64,000 nt of DNA from Siphonodentalium dalli (lineage: Eukaryota; Mollusca; Scaphopoda; Gadilida; Siphonodentaliidae), in NCBI GenBank assembly GCA_032622095.1, contig CP136069.1:51258760-51322759 (forward strand), written 5' to 3'. The stretch's first letter is position 1, and every line of letters starts with the position of its first letter. A model generated the notes under the pieces. That model saw nothing but the letters and a program-made list of their open reading frames with translations. It was not told the origin of the DNA and ran no database searches. Positions 49,054 through 59,259 of the stretch are shown piece by piece. Position numbers and translations under genes: made by a program.

Positions 49054-50283
49054 AAGCATTGGGCTATTTGAAATCATTGTGCTATTGCAAATTCATCGTG
49101 AGTGCTGCTGCATATTACGATGATCTACAGATCTGTTCACGACTGTGTTCAGCCATTCAGACAACTAATTCCAATATCTCCACTGCAACTCAAAAATTCA
49201 CTTGTTGCCGACTGAACTAACGATGCTTGGCATCAGCGAAGATGGCATATTCAATACGAAGGAGCAGGCGGTGTCAGAGAGAATTCTCAACTCACCCATC
49301 GCTGCAGATCCACCACTCACAATCAGAGGTTCTTACACACGATCTAATAATACAGACTGCAATCAAAAGTTCAGGGACGTTAAATGTGATGTAGAGAATA
49401 AAGAACGTATCAGAAAACGGAATATATCAGGAGAGATGAAACATAGAGAGGAAGAGTAGAAACAGCTCGTTACAGTTTATATCAAGAGCCTGTGTGTTAA
49501 GGTGAGCTTGGTATCCTGATAAAATCAATACTAACACTGTGTCACTCAGAAGACAGGTCAATTATTTCATTTTCACCGACCACTTTTAGTACCCCCAATA
49601 TAGTGTGATATCATAAGAGGTATAACTCTATTGCTTTCTGGGTTAATAATATTTATCAAAGAGGAATAAATCTAATATTCACACATACATGTTACCATCT
49701 CTTTCCCATGGTTTTGAAAGAATTTAGGTTACAGTGTATTAATTGAGGGAGGGCGCCCTCCAACGGATTTTGGACCAAGATGGAAGAGAGTACTAAATAC
49801 ACACCGCTCCTTGGTTGGTTAATTGGATAGTTTATATTTATAGATAAAAAATGAAGGAAATCATACCTGCTTGAATTAAAAAAATTCAGAAAAAACATTG
49901 GATTATTACCAATGTTGTGCTTTCATGTTTGAAATTTTCAGTGTGAGGTGTAAAATATTAATATTTATTTACTGCGGTCCTGTTAAAAGCCTCAACTTTT
50001 TGCATATTCATGCCGTGTACAGTTTTTTCAACCATTTCAGAACAAAGTCGATAGTTGACACACTCCATTAGAATGGTTGACGTATTTGGTGTCGCACGCA
50101 ATTTGAAGTCATTTCCGAGGATTCTAGTACATTTAGTCATCCAATTGAGTTTTTTCGTACCAACACCCCTCCTGTTCTCCGGTATCAGTCTTATGGACAT
50201 CGCATATGTTACTGTCATTTCTGTGTCTTTAAACCCTTCCAAATGGTTTGAGTGCTGCTGACATATTTTTTCCTTCAACTTAG
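49054..50283. other. No recognisable gene; upstream flank of the spliced transposase-like gene
   Basis: Contains small frames on both strands (49202-49459 plus, 49958-50299 minus). A polypyrimidine tract TTTTTTCCTTCAACTTAG ends it at 50283 and forms the acceptor for the first recognised exon. Confidence 0.4.
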
Positions 50284-50455
50284 AAAAATGAAGTCTCATC
50301 TTCCAATGCTATGGAGTTTGAAGGCCTAAAAAGCTCCAGACACGTTGTTGAAAACCTCAATGTCAAAGCCTTCATCACTGATATGCAAATTACAAAGTGG
50401 TTGAGGGAGAATGTGACAACGCCTCACTACTTTGACTGTTGGCATGTAGTGAAAG
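50284..50455 (+). pseudogene. Exon A of the spliced transposase-like gene
   Basis: Begins after CTTCAACTTAG and ends at AAAG|GTAAAT. It reads NEVSSSNAMEFEGLK, then NVKAFITDMQITKWLREN and HYFDCWHVVK. TD followed by DxWH is the usual pattern for the catalytic core of this family. One nucleotide of the last codon remains at the donor. Confidence 0.75.
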
Positions 50456-50819
50456 GTAAATTATGAATATCTTTTTGAATAATGATGCCTCTGCTTTGAT
50501 TTCATGATTTTTTCCTTCAAAATTAAACACCGAATGAAACAGAAGCATACACACAATCCTTACAAAATAACAATTGTTATGATGTAATTTATTTCAATTT
50601 AATTCAAATGCAAGGGAAATCAAAAGCCGTTTCTCGATATCAGCCAACAAAACATCCATTCTTCAATTATAGTTGCTGAACTAGTGGCTCAAATTTAGTT
50701 AACATGTATGGTAGGTAGGATGTATAGTATAATTGTTGGAATTAAAATGCTTGAGGGTAGACCTTGTACCGTAGAAGCATTACCTGATATATCCATAAAA
50801 TATCACATTCACAACAATT

Positions 50820-51094
50820 AAAACGAAAATAGAGAAGCTGTCAAAAAGAAAAGGGATGGAAAAAATTGGTGCATGGCTGCGAAGCATAACTTGTCATTTA
50901 TGCTGGTGCACAGCATCCACATAACCAGGTGACATTGAAACTATTCGAAGAAGGGGCTGTCTTCTCCTGAACATATACAGAATATACACGAAAACTGTTA
51001 TCATGGACAGTATGATAGTGAACGTGATTGGTTAGAACCAGTTAAGAGTAGCAGCGTAACATGTCTGCCATTTTCACCTATGTACAGTACTCTG
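50820..51094 (+). pseudogene. Exon B, first copy, decayed
   Basis: Homologous to 52872-53152, but the acceptor AG is replaced by AC (TTCACAACAATT), an in-frame TAA lies at 50922, and one base is missing in the GAAGAAGGGGC stretch. The donor CTG|GTAAGA is intact. It could not be spliced in or translated normally. Confidence 0.8.
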
Positions 51095-52871
51095 GTAAGA
51101 GTAGTAAAAGTGCTAAGTTAAAAGTATGAGCGTGTCAACCCCGTTTTTTTGTTACGCGGGATTCAGGCCATTTTCCGGTCACTGCCATCACATACATTTT
51201 CGTAATTAAATCTACCATTTTTTATTTAAGTGTTTTTTCAGTTACAATTCGTAATGGCTTGATCGAAATGAATATGCCAAGTTCGGTGTCTCAGAATGAT
51301 TTATAAGCAAGCGAGCAGTCTTAAACAAGAAAATGAAAGACTTCCTACAACAATTTGCGTACGTGGTGGCAGTGGTCAGGCCCTCTGTTAATTGGTATTC
51401 AGTATTCACCCACAAACTTAACTGATATTCAGGGGACGTGTTTTAACACACTCATGTATCACTTAGATAATATTTTGTGTAATTGTTCCATTTCCTTCCA
51501 GCTATACTACCAGCCGATCAGATGACTGACTTCTTGTTGTTTTTCTCATAGACTATTTCAACACAGGGACAATAGTCTCTCTATGCAATGAGGGTGTATA
51601 ACTTGGAAATTCAAACTCCGCCATACCCCGAAATCCAATATTTTATTTGCAATTCGCTCATAATTTCCAACTGACAGCATTTCAGTCTGAATTATTTACC
51701 AATTCAGTCTGAAATATTTACTAAAAGTGGATAACTTTTACTGTGAAAACAACATATATCACACTGATATTAGATGTAAAATAAAAAAATAAGTTCAATT
51801 TCAACCAACTTTTTCGGAAAATTCCAACTATAGAATGTCCAACCTCTAACACCCCCTTCCCCCATTTGTCACCACCACTTTTTTTTAATGCCGCATTACG
51901 ACTAAAATCAATTTTTTTATCTATATAATTAATAGGGTCTAAACCAGCTGGGGTGTTAAGAGTTACTGACAAAAACAAGAGTTGTCAACCAGGTGGCAAA
52001 GATGTCACCATATGGCCAGACCAGTCGTTTGGAAAACTTAAACTGACTTCTAAATCATTGTGTACCAAAAAGACTCCATTTCTCATATGCTGGAATGAGA
52101 TCAAGGTGGGTAGGAGAAACGCGAGATAGCTGAACCCATTTCTTCTGATGAGATTTGCACATCTAGTACTAAATATATACATTTTAATTATGTAATCATC
52201 TCCTGGGACCACATGTAGCTTATAGATTCCAATTCAATTATTCATTGGTAGTGACAATCGGTTAATGGAAACAACAAACACATGTCTTGCAAATGAATGG
52301 GGACATGCCAATGTGTATTCAATTGAAAGATGGTTCATCTCTTCCTATAACACGTTTTGTATAGTTTCCTGGGTATAAAATAATAGATTGGAATTGAATC
52401 CTCCTGTCCAAAAACGCTTCTATCAATTAATATGTATTTTATTTTAAATTATTTCTGGTATAATATACATACAATCAATTTGGCACATTTTACGGCTTGC
52501 GTTCGTTCGGAGTATAGCATGCAGGATAACTCAATAAAAACAAATTAACATAAAATTTGTCCCAATTGATTATCGCATTATATAAGAAAACATCCTTATA
52601 CTAGTAAATTAAATACTAATTGATTGAAACATTTCCAGACATTTGTCTTCCAACTCATTTTTATTGTTGTGTACCCCAGAAACTATAAAACGTATTTAGG
52701 AAGAGATAGACCATCTTTTAAACATTGAAAAGATTAGATAAAGATAAAGAAACAGAATACAAACTTTGCTTTAGTTTCTTTGAGACAATACAATACACCA
52801 TTTGAAATACCCGGTAAGAATTTCAAATCAATTTGAAAATGTTAACTTATGTTAAAATATCACATTCACAG

Positions 52872-53152
52872 CAATTAAAACGAAAATAGAGAAGCTGTCA
52901 AAAAGAAAAGGGATGAAAAATATTGGTGCATGGCTGCGAAGCATAACTTGTCATTTATACTGGTGCACAGCATCCACAAAACCAGGTGACATTGAAACTA
53001 TTCGAAGAAAGTGGCTGTCTTGTCCTGAACATATACAGAATATACACGAAAACTGTTATCATGGACAGTATGATGGTGAAAGGGATTGGTTAGAACCAGT
53101 TAAGAGTAGCAGCGTAACATGTCTGCCATTTTCACCTATGTACAGTACTCTG
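52872..53152 (+). pseudogene. Exon B, second copy, open
   Basis: Acceptor TTCACAG| is present, the frame is open for 93 codons (IGAWLRSITCHLYWCTAS, WLSCPEHIQNIHENCYHG, WLEPVKSSS) and it ends at CTG|GTAAGA in phase 0. It lies in the downstream half of a 2.06-kb tandem duplication. Of the two copies, only this one keeps every splicing and coding signal. Confidence 0.8.
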
Positions 53153-54958
53153 GTAAGAGTAGTAAAAGTGCTAAGTTAAAAGTATGAGCGTGTCAACCCC
53201 TTTTTTTGTTACGCGGGATTCAGGCCATTTTCCGGTCACTGCCATCACATACATTTTCGTAATTAAATCTACCATTTTTTATTTAAGTGTTTTTTCAGTT
53301 ACAATTCGTAATGGCTTGATCGAGCCTATTTTCAAATGAATATGCCAAGTTCGGTGTCTCAGAATGATTTGTAAGCAAGCGAGCAGTCTTAAACAATAAA
53401 ATGAAAGACTTCCTACAACAATTTGTGTACGTGGTGGCAGTGGTCAGGCCCTCTGTTAATTGGTATTCAGTATTCATCCCCAAACTTTACTGATATTCAG
53501 GGGAGGGGGTTTTAACACACTCATGTATCACTTGGATAATATTTTGTGTAATTGTTCCATTTCCTTCCAGCTATACTACCAGCCGATCTGATGACTGACT
53601 TCTTGTTGTTTTCTCATAGACTATTTCAACACAGGGACAAGAATAGTCTCTCTATGCAATGAGGATGTATAACTTGGAAATTCAAACTCCGCCATACCCC
53701 GAAATCCAATATTTTATTTGCAATTCGCTCATAATTTCCAACTGACAGCATTTCAGTCTGAATTATTTACCAATTCAGTCTGAAATATTTACTAAAAGTG
53801 GATAACTTTTACTGTGAAAACAACATATATCACACTGATATTAGATGTAAAAGAAAAAAATAAGTTCAATTTCAACCAACTTTTTCGGAAAATTCCAACT
53901 ATAGAATGTCTAACCTCTAACACCCCCCATTTGTCACCACCACTTTTTTTTAATGCCGCATTTCGACTAAAATCAATTTTTTTATCTATATAATTAATAG
54001 GGTCTAAACCAGCTGGGGTGTTGGGAGTTACTGACAAAAACAAGAGTTGTCAACCAGGTGACAAAGATGTCACCATATGGCCAGACCAGTCGTTTGGAAA
54101 ACTTAAACTGACTTCTAAATCATTGTGTACCAAAAAGACTCCATTTCTCATATGCTGGAATGTGATCAAGGTGGGTAGGAGAAACACGAGATAGCTGAAC
54201 CCATTTCTTCTGATGCGATTTGCACATCTAGTACTAAATATATACATTTTAATTATGTAATCATCTCCTGGGACCACATGTAGCTTATAGATTCCAATTC
54301 AATTATTCATTGGTAATGACAATCGGTTAATGGAAACAACAAACACATGTCTTGCAAATGAATGGGAACATGGCAGCGAGTATTCAATTGAAAGATGGTT
54401 AATCTCTTCCGATAACACGTTTTATATAGTTTCCTGGGTATAAAATAATAGATAGGAATTGAATACTCCTGTCCAAAAACGCTTCTATCAATTAATATTT
54501 ATTTTATTTCGAATTATTTCTGGTATAATATACATACAATCAATTTGGCACATTTTACGGCTTGCGTTTGTTCTGAGTATATCATGCAGGATAAATCAAT
54601 AAAACAAATTTAACATAAAAATTCTCCCAATTGATTATCGCATTATATAAGAAAACATCCTTATACTAGTAAATTCAATATTAATCGATTGAAGCATTTC
54701 CAAACATTTGTCTTCCAACTCATTTCTATTATTGTATACCCCAGAAACTATAAAACGTATTTAGGAAGAGATAGACCATCTTTTAAACATTGAAAAGGAT
54801 GATAAAGAAACAGACTACAAACTTTGATTTAGTTTCTTTGAGATAATATAATACACCATTTGAAATACCCGGTAAGAATTTCAAATCAACTTGAAAATGT
54901 CAACTAAAGTTAAAATTTTGACATGTCTTGATATTGTTGTCTTATATGGTTACTGCAG

Positions 54959-55104
54959 AACGATGATCGCAGCCCTCCACTATAATGAAAATTCCACGAG
55001 GAAGCAGACCAAGACGAAAGAAGGCAACTTGAGATGGGCATTATCATACCCCAAGTATAAGGATGGGCATACTCTCAATGCCATATTGGAATCTTCACCC
55101 TACA
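54959..55104 (+). pseudogene. Exon C of the spliced transposase-like gene
   Basis: Follows TTACTGCAG| and ends at TACA|GTAAGT. Encodes RTMIAALHYNENSTRKQ, then GNLRWALSYPKYKDGH, with a hanging A completed by exon D. The acceptor phase (2) does not match the donor phase of exon B (0), so a short exon between them is missing or unrecognised. Confidence 0.75.
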
Positions 55105-55650
55105 GTAAGTGGCCTTTTTAAAGAATATTTATTCCCTGATTTTCTGGGAGTCTCAAACATCAGAAGGGGAGGGGGGTCTAAACCAAGCAATTATTTTATT
55201 TTAGCCTAAATATGAATATTTATATTCAGGGTCGAACTTGAATAAAAATGTTCTCTTGTCAAAAATGTTGCCAAATAATTCTTTTTAACCAAATTTCAAA
55301 ATGATTTGCCAATTTAATTGACGGTATAATTGGGGATATTGAAATTTTGTATCTTTGTTATATAATGTAAAATTTTATCACAAAAACAGGCAAAATAAGA
55401 AAGTACAGTAAGTCGGCACATGCAATGAATAATCCACCTTCAATGATATTTCATGACTAAATAGTTCATATCCCATAATTAAAACTCCACTTGCCAAATG
55501 AATTTTTTTCCCAAATGAATTTTGCTTTTATTTTCCAAGTGCAAATAGTTTATGTCACTGGCAAATTTGTCAAGCGCCAGCGCGAACGCTGTATATATTT
55601 GGTCATATTTTAATTCAATATTTAAATTTCAGTTGCTTTTAATTCGCATG
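55105..55650. other. Intron between exons C and D
   Basis: AT-rich, starts with GTAAGT; no gene or repeat recognised. Confidence 0.55.
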
Positions 55651-56160
55651 GATGGATAGGTTTTTTTTTGCCTTTTTAGCTCAGAAGTGACTTATGGAAA
55701 TTTTGGTCAATGAGATTAAAATCACTCGAAACTCCACAATATCACAATGATCATAACATCAGATATTTCTTTTTCAGATTATGTTGATGAATGTGTATCA
55801 GAGGTATTAGCCCTATTCCAAAAATCGTAAAAGATCAAGTTCAGCCTGAAGGTACCCACACCATTATGTAGCTCCAAAACAGGAATAAGTAAAGATGCGT
55901 TAGCACCCATCAAAGCCGATTCAAGAAAATAACCAAGAAAGTAGCTGCTAAATTGCCCACAAGCCTATGACACTCAGGAAGAAAACTAAATCAAATGTAA
56001 AGAAATGAGCTGATAATAGTGTAGTCTGAATGCAGACTCAAATTCAATTTAGGCCACACAAAGTTAATTATCTGTTTCTCTGACACTTCTGTTTTAAAGA
56101 TACGGCGGTGTTGGCGGTGGGTGTGCTGTTAAAATATTCACCTCCGTCAAAAACCGCCAA
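55651..56160. repeat. Direct repeat 1 bracketing the Penelope-like fragment
   Basis: Matches 56768-57250 closely (CTTTTTAGCTCAGAAGTGAC through CACCTCCGTCAAAAAC). It includes exon D and the start of a MITE-like sequence (GGCGGTGGGTGTGCTGTTAAAATATTCACC). It ends where the Penelope-like sequence begins. Confidence 0.85.
55778..55932 (+). pseudogene. Exon D, first copy
   Basis: Follows TTTTTCAG| and reads NYVDECVSEVLALFQKS, then an in-frame TAA (55828-55830), then KIKFSLKVPTPLCSS to a second TAA. The continuation still resembles the family C terminus. Codon GAA, present in copy 2 (SKEDALAP), is missing here. Confidence 0.68.
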
Positions 56161-56167
56161 ACTTGCG

Positions 56168-56767
56168 CGGACTTGAAGGACTATTTCCGAAGACTTCGTT
56201 TGAGAGAATACTTCCATGGCCGCGATGAGCCTGAGGTTTGCGGATCTTATAATCTACAGAAGCGGTCAAAGTGGACCCCTCCTACCGGACGTAATGTTAA
56301 GTTAGTTACTTACATCGATCTTTTTCGGAACAGAGTTAAACGCGACATTCTGTCGAAGAACAAAAAACTACTGTACAATTTAAAACCACCAGAGCGGCGT
56401 GCTATTTCCACCCTCCGCGGTAATCCAAACATTGTGATAAAACCTTCGGATAAAGGCGGAGCGACAGTAGTGCTAAACAAAACTGATAATGTCAATGAAG
56501 CTCAACGTCAACTTTCCGACACAGAGTATTACGAGCGCCTCCAAACCGACCCGACAACCGCCTTCCAGACCGAGCTCTGAGAATTTCTTGATGAGATGTC
56601 CAAGGCTGATCGAAATCTCCTTTAATACCCAGTGATCCTCGACCAGGAAGTCTGTATCTCCTCCCGAAGATCCACAAACATAATGTACCTGACCGAACTA
56701 TTGTATCTGGAATAGGAACTCTATCCGAGAACATGGCCAAACTTGTTGACGATGTATTAAAACCCAT
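56168..56767 (+). pseudogene. Penelope-like retroelement fragment (N-terminal RT region)
   Basis: Reads LKDYFRRLRLREYFHG, then LRGNPNIVIKPSDKGGATVV and QRQLSDTEYYERLQTDPT. After a stop and frame change it reads LPKIHKHNVPDRTIVSGIGT and ENMAKLVDDVLKP. These are the landmarks of the Penelope-like reverse transcriptase before its catalytic palm motifs. The fragment ends abruptly at the second direct repeat, so the catalytic motifs and GIY-YIG endonuclease are absent. It is a dead 5' portion. Confidence 0.88.
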
Positions 56768-57250
56768 GTTTTTTTCCTTTTTAGCTCAGAAGTGACATAT
56801 GGAAATTTTGTTCAATGAGATTAAAATCACTCAAAACTCCACAATATCACAAGGATCAGATATTTCTTTTTCAGATTATGTTGATGAATGTGTATCAGAT
56901 GTATTAGCCCTATTCCAAAAATCGTAAAAGATCAAGTTCAGCCTGAAGGTACCCCCACCATTATGTAGCTCCAAAACAAGAATCAGTAAAGAAGATGCGT
57001 TAGCACCCATCAAAGCCGAGTCAAGAAAATAACCAAGAAAGTAGCTGCTAAATTGCCCACAAGTCTATGACACTCAGGAAGAAAACTAAATCAAATGTAA
57101 AGAAATGAGCTGATAATAGTGTAGTCTGAATGCAGACTCAAATTCAATTTAGGCCACACAAAGTTAATTATCTGTTTCTCAGACACTTCTGTTTTAAAGA
57201 TACGGGCGGTGTTGGCGGTGTGTGTGCTGTTAAAATATTCACCTCCGTCA
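56768..57250. repeat. Direct repeat 2 bracketing the Penelope-like fragment
   Basis: Second copy of 55651-56160. Here the MITE-like sequence at its end continues uninterrupted beyond 57250, suggesting this copy preserves the arrangement that existed before the Penelope-like fragment joined. Confidence 0.85.
56872..57026 (+). pseudogene. Exon D, second copy
   Basis: Within the direct repeat that follows the Penelope-like fragment. It has the same acceptor and the same internal TAA. VPPPLCSS..SKEDALAPIKAES is closer to the family pattern than copy 1. Confidence 0.68.
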
Positions 57251-57340
57251 AAAACAGCTATAAACAGAAAGAATAGTAAGATATACAGACTTTGTTCGTA
57301 TGCCAAACAGAAATATGGCATAAACAGTGTGTTATACATT
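57195..57340 (-). mobile_element. Fragment of a 493-bp-family MITE
   Basis: GGCGGTGTGTGTGCTGTTAAAATATTCACC, then AAACAGAAAGAATAG..CAGACTTTGTTCGTATGCCAAACAGAAATATGGCATAAACAGTGTGT parallels the end of the element at 31097-31230. Only this terminal third is recognisable. A shorter piece is at 56100-56160. Confidence 0.6.
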
Positions 57341-57367
57341 GTAACAATCTATAATGATTTCATTCAT

Positions 57368-57784
57368 TTATTCATTCTCCAGCTCAGGTAAACGTAAGCC
57401 CCTGCAATTTCCACCATCATCTGGGAAAGCATGCCTGATGGCATTCACTATACAAGATGGAAGAGGTCTGCGGTTATGTAGACCAATGTAGCCATAGCAC
57501 CACCGAATAAAGTGTCTATGATATTTGGCTGTATTTGTTGTGCAGAGGTCCATTAAACGGATGACTATATTGCTGCTAGTATCAAAACCATGCAACTTCA
57601 AGTACCCATACATGGGTCCAGGCACACACTCCTGAAGGGGGCAGTCTCTGTGATACACTTAAAGTCTCCTTCCTCTGAAAACGCTTTGGTCACTTCCTTC
57701 AGCTTGGCCTCAACTTTCTCCATATCATGGCAACATCTGTACTCACATATAGACTCCACCACCGTACATAGGCTACATGAACAC
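57368..57784 (-). pseudogene. Exon resembling the P2X7 receptor C-terminal (P2RX7_C) zinc domain, frameshifted
   Basis: After the acceptor TTGTCATTTCAG| the minus strand reads CSCSLCTVV, then CCHDMEKVEAKL, GDFKCITET and RSVCLDP in one frame. It then continues in another frame with YHRHFIRWCYGYIGLHNRR, PLPSCIVNAIRHAFPD and RLPE before a stop. The Cys clusters and the YRxFxxWxYGxxGxxNRRxxPSC block are those of the cytoplasmic ballast domain of P2X7, which also occurs as a stand-alone multi-copy domain in invertebrates. One frame change near 57600 separates the halves, so this is a pseudogene, or my exon boundary is wrong. No channel-forming segment lies nearby. Confidence 0.68.
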
Positions 57785-57972
57785 CTGAAATGACAAGAGA
57801 AATATTATGGAATATCTCAGAGTTAACATTCAATTCCTCTAATTTAGTTGATGCAAACTGACAAATGTGTAAGAAACTCGACATATGTTCTGATGAATGA
57901 CAGTGGGCATGCGTTTGTCCATCCACTTGTTCTCATGGATACATGTATATTGGACAACTTCCGCACAAAATT

Positions 57973-58099
57973 GTTTACCGGGTGTCTATTTCGTTATCCA
58001 TGGTCTTATGGTTTGTTACCTGGTGTACCATGTTTCGTGTTTACCAGGTGTCTATTTCGTTATCCATGGTCTTATGGTTTGTTTACCGGGTGTACCATG
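57973..58099. repeat. 65-bp tandem repeat, about two copies
   Basis: GTTTACCGGGTGTCTATTTC..GTTATCCATGGTCTTATGG recurs 65 bp later, followed by a partial third copy. Confidence 0.9.
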
Positions 58100-58239
58100 A
58101 TATCTCCCCCAGTGCATCTCCCCCTTTTTGTACTATATTCAGTCTGTCAAATGCTCACACCCACTCATATGACAAACAAAATAAACATGACAAACAAAAT
58201 AAACGTACAGGTATTAATTTATTGCTTATTTTGCTTTTA

Positions 58240-58800
58240 TAGTCATGAAACCGTCACAGCGACAAATAAACTTGTTTCAAGAAAAAGTTGTTTGAGTCAG
58301 GGTTGGGTGTGGAGGGGGGGGATAGATACCAAGCCTGAATATCTTCCCACACCCAGCATTTACATATGACAAAAAATAAACTAATGTTATATCGCTTATA
58401 TTACCCTATATATCCATGAAAAATTTGATTGAGTCAGAGTTTGGGGTGGGATAAATTACACAGGCCTGAATATCTCCCCCCCCCAAACCCAGCAGCTACA
58501 TATGACAATTTTGTTTATCACTTACATGTATATTGCTTTATATAAAGTCATGAAATGGCAAGAAATTAAATTTAATTGAGAAAAATTCATTTAGTCGGGG
58601 TTTAGGGTGGGAGGGGGAATACTGAGGCCTGATTATCTCACCATTTCATGGCTATATGAAGCAAAATAAGTAATGAAATAATAAGTTCATTTTTTGTCAT
58701 AAGTAGCTGCTGGGTTGTGGATGGGGTATAATCAGGCCCAGGTATCTTCCTCCCGCCCCAAACCATGACTCAAACAAATTTTTCTTGGAAAGTTAATTTC
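58240..58800. repeat. Degenerate repeat of about 130-170 bp: three direct units and one inverted
   Basis: Three forward units contain GAGTCAGGGTTTGGGGTGGG, then GGCCTGAATATCTCCCCC and CCCAGCAGCTACATATGACA. The fourth (about 58690-58800) is the reverse complement (TAGCTGCTGGGTTGTGG..ATGACTCAAACAAATTTTT). Confidence 0.75.
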
Positions 58801-58939
58801 TTTCCGTTTCACGGAAAATAGGGGATAAAATCATAAGATGATATTTTGACATATATACGCTACTGGGTTGTTGTGATGGGTTAAAGACATATTATGTACT
58901 TTTTCTGGTATGTGAAACCGATGAGTTAGTAGTCAGGCG

Positions 58940-59250
58940 ATATGCCAACAGTAGGAATGTAGCATTGTACGAGCATCACCGAATATTTCAAGCAAATCGA
59001 CGGTATCACTCCATAGAAAACATCGTCTGAACTAATGCTGAATTGTAAATATTTACATCGTGATTCGGGACTCAACTATCAGCGATAAACTAACGTAAAC
59101 GATTTCGCCTCCGAGAGTCACTGCATTAAATTTAAATGTAAGAATGACGATGTACAGGTCATCAATTTGGATATAATATTTATAAAAAATAACTACTTTT
59201 ATATTTGGTCACCTTACCGGGGTGTTTCAAATCACATTAACAAGTTGGAC
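58940..59250. mobile_element. Dispersed repeat, copy 1
   Basis: Shares with 63300-63580 the blocks CATCGTCTGAACTA, AATTGTAAATATTTA, GATTCGGGAC, GATAAACTAACG..AACGATTTCG and CAATTTGGATATAATATTT..CACCTTACCGGGGTGTTTC. Same orientation. Noncoding, identity unknown. Confidence 0.7.
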
Positions 59251-59259
59251 TAAAAAATA

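Larger units (their letters stand above)
50795..54914. repeat. 2.06-kb tandem duplication
   Basis: Unit 1 (about 50795-52857) and unit 2 (about 52858-54914) match at high identity with small indels. Each contains exon B and about 1.7 kb of intron. The joint is at GTTAAAATATCACATTCACA. Paired minus-strand frames near 51721-52212 and 53792-54277 are conserved only because the duplication is recent. Confidence 0.9.
50284..55932 (+). pseudogene. Spliced transposase-like gene with a duplicated middle exon
   Basis: A set of exons in the same order and reading phase as a repeated transposase-like family that I recall from fish, amphioxus and molluscs. Its landmarks are SNAMExEGLK, a D-W-H core ending CWHVVK, LRSITCHLYW and RTMIAALHYNEN. 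Exon A (50284-50455) joins exon B (52872-53152) in phase 1 to give ..HVVKAIKTKIEKLSKRKG... Exon C (54959-55104) joins exon D (55778) in phase 1 to give ..SSPYNYVDEC... A segment expected between B and C was not found. Exon D has an in-frame TAA after LALFQKS and then continues open for 34 codons, so this copy is probably dead. No 5' exons or start codon were identified. Introns follow GT-AG. Confidence 0.72.

Noticed and set aside
49958-50299. 113-codon minus-strand frame upstream of exon A
   Set aside because: It overlaps the polypyrimidine tract and acceptor of exon A and has no recognised domain.
51721-54277. Minus-strand frames conserved in both halves of the 2.06-kb duplication
   Set aside because: Conservation is explained by the recent duplication; they lie in introns of the plus-strand gene and no family is recognised.
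55651-57250. Penelope pseudo-LTRs
   Set aside because: The flanking direct repeats contain an exon of another gene and part of a MITE rather than Penelope sequence.
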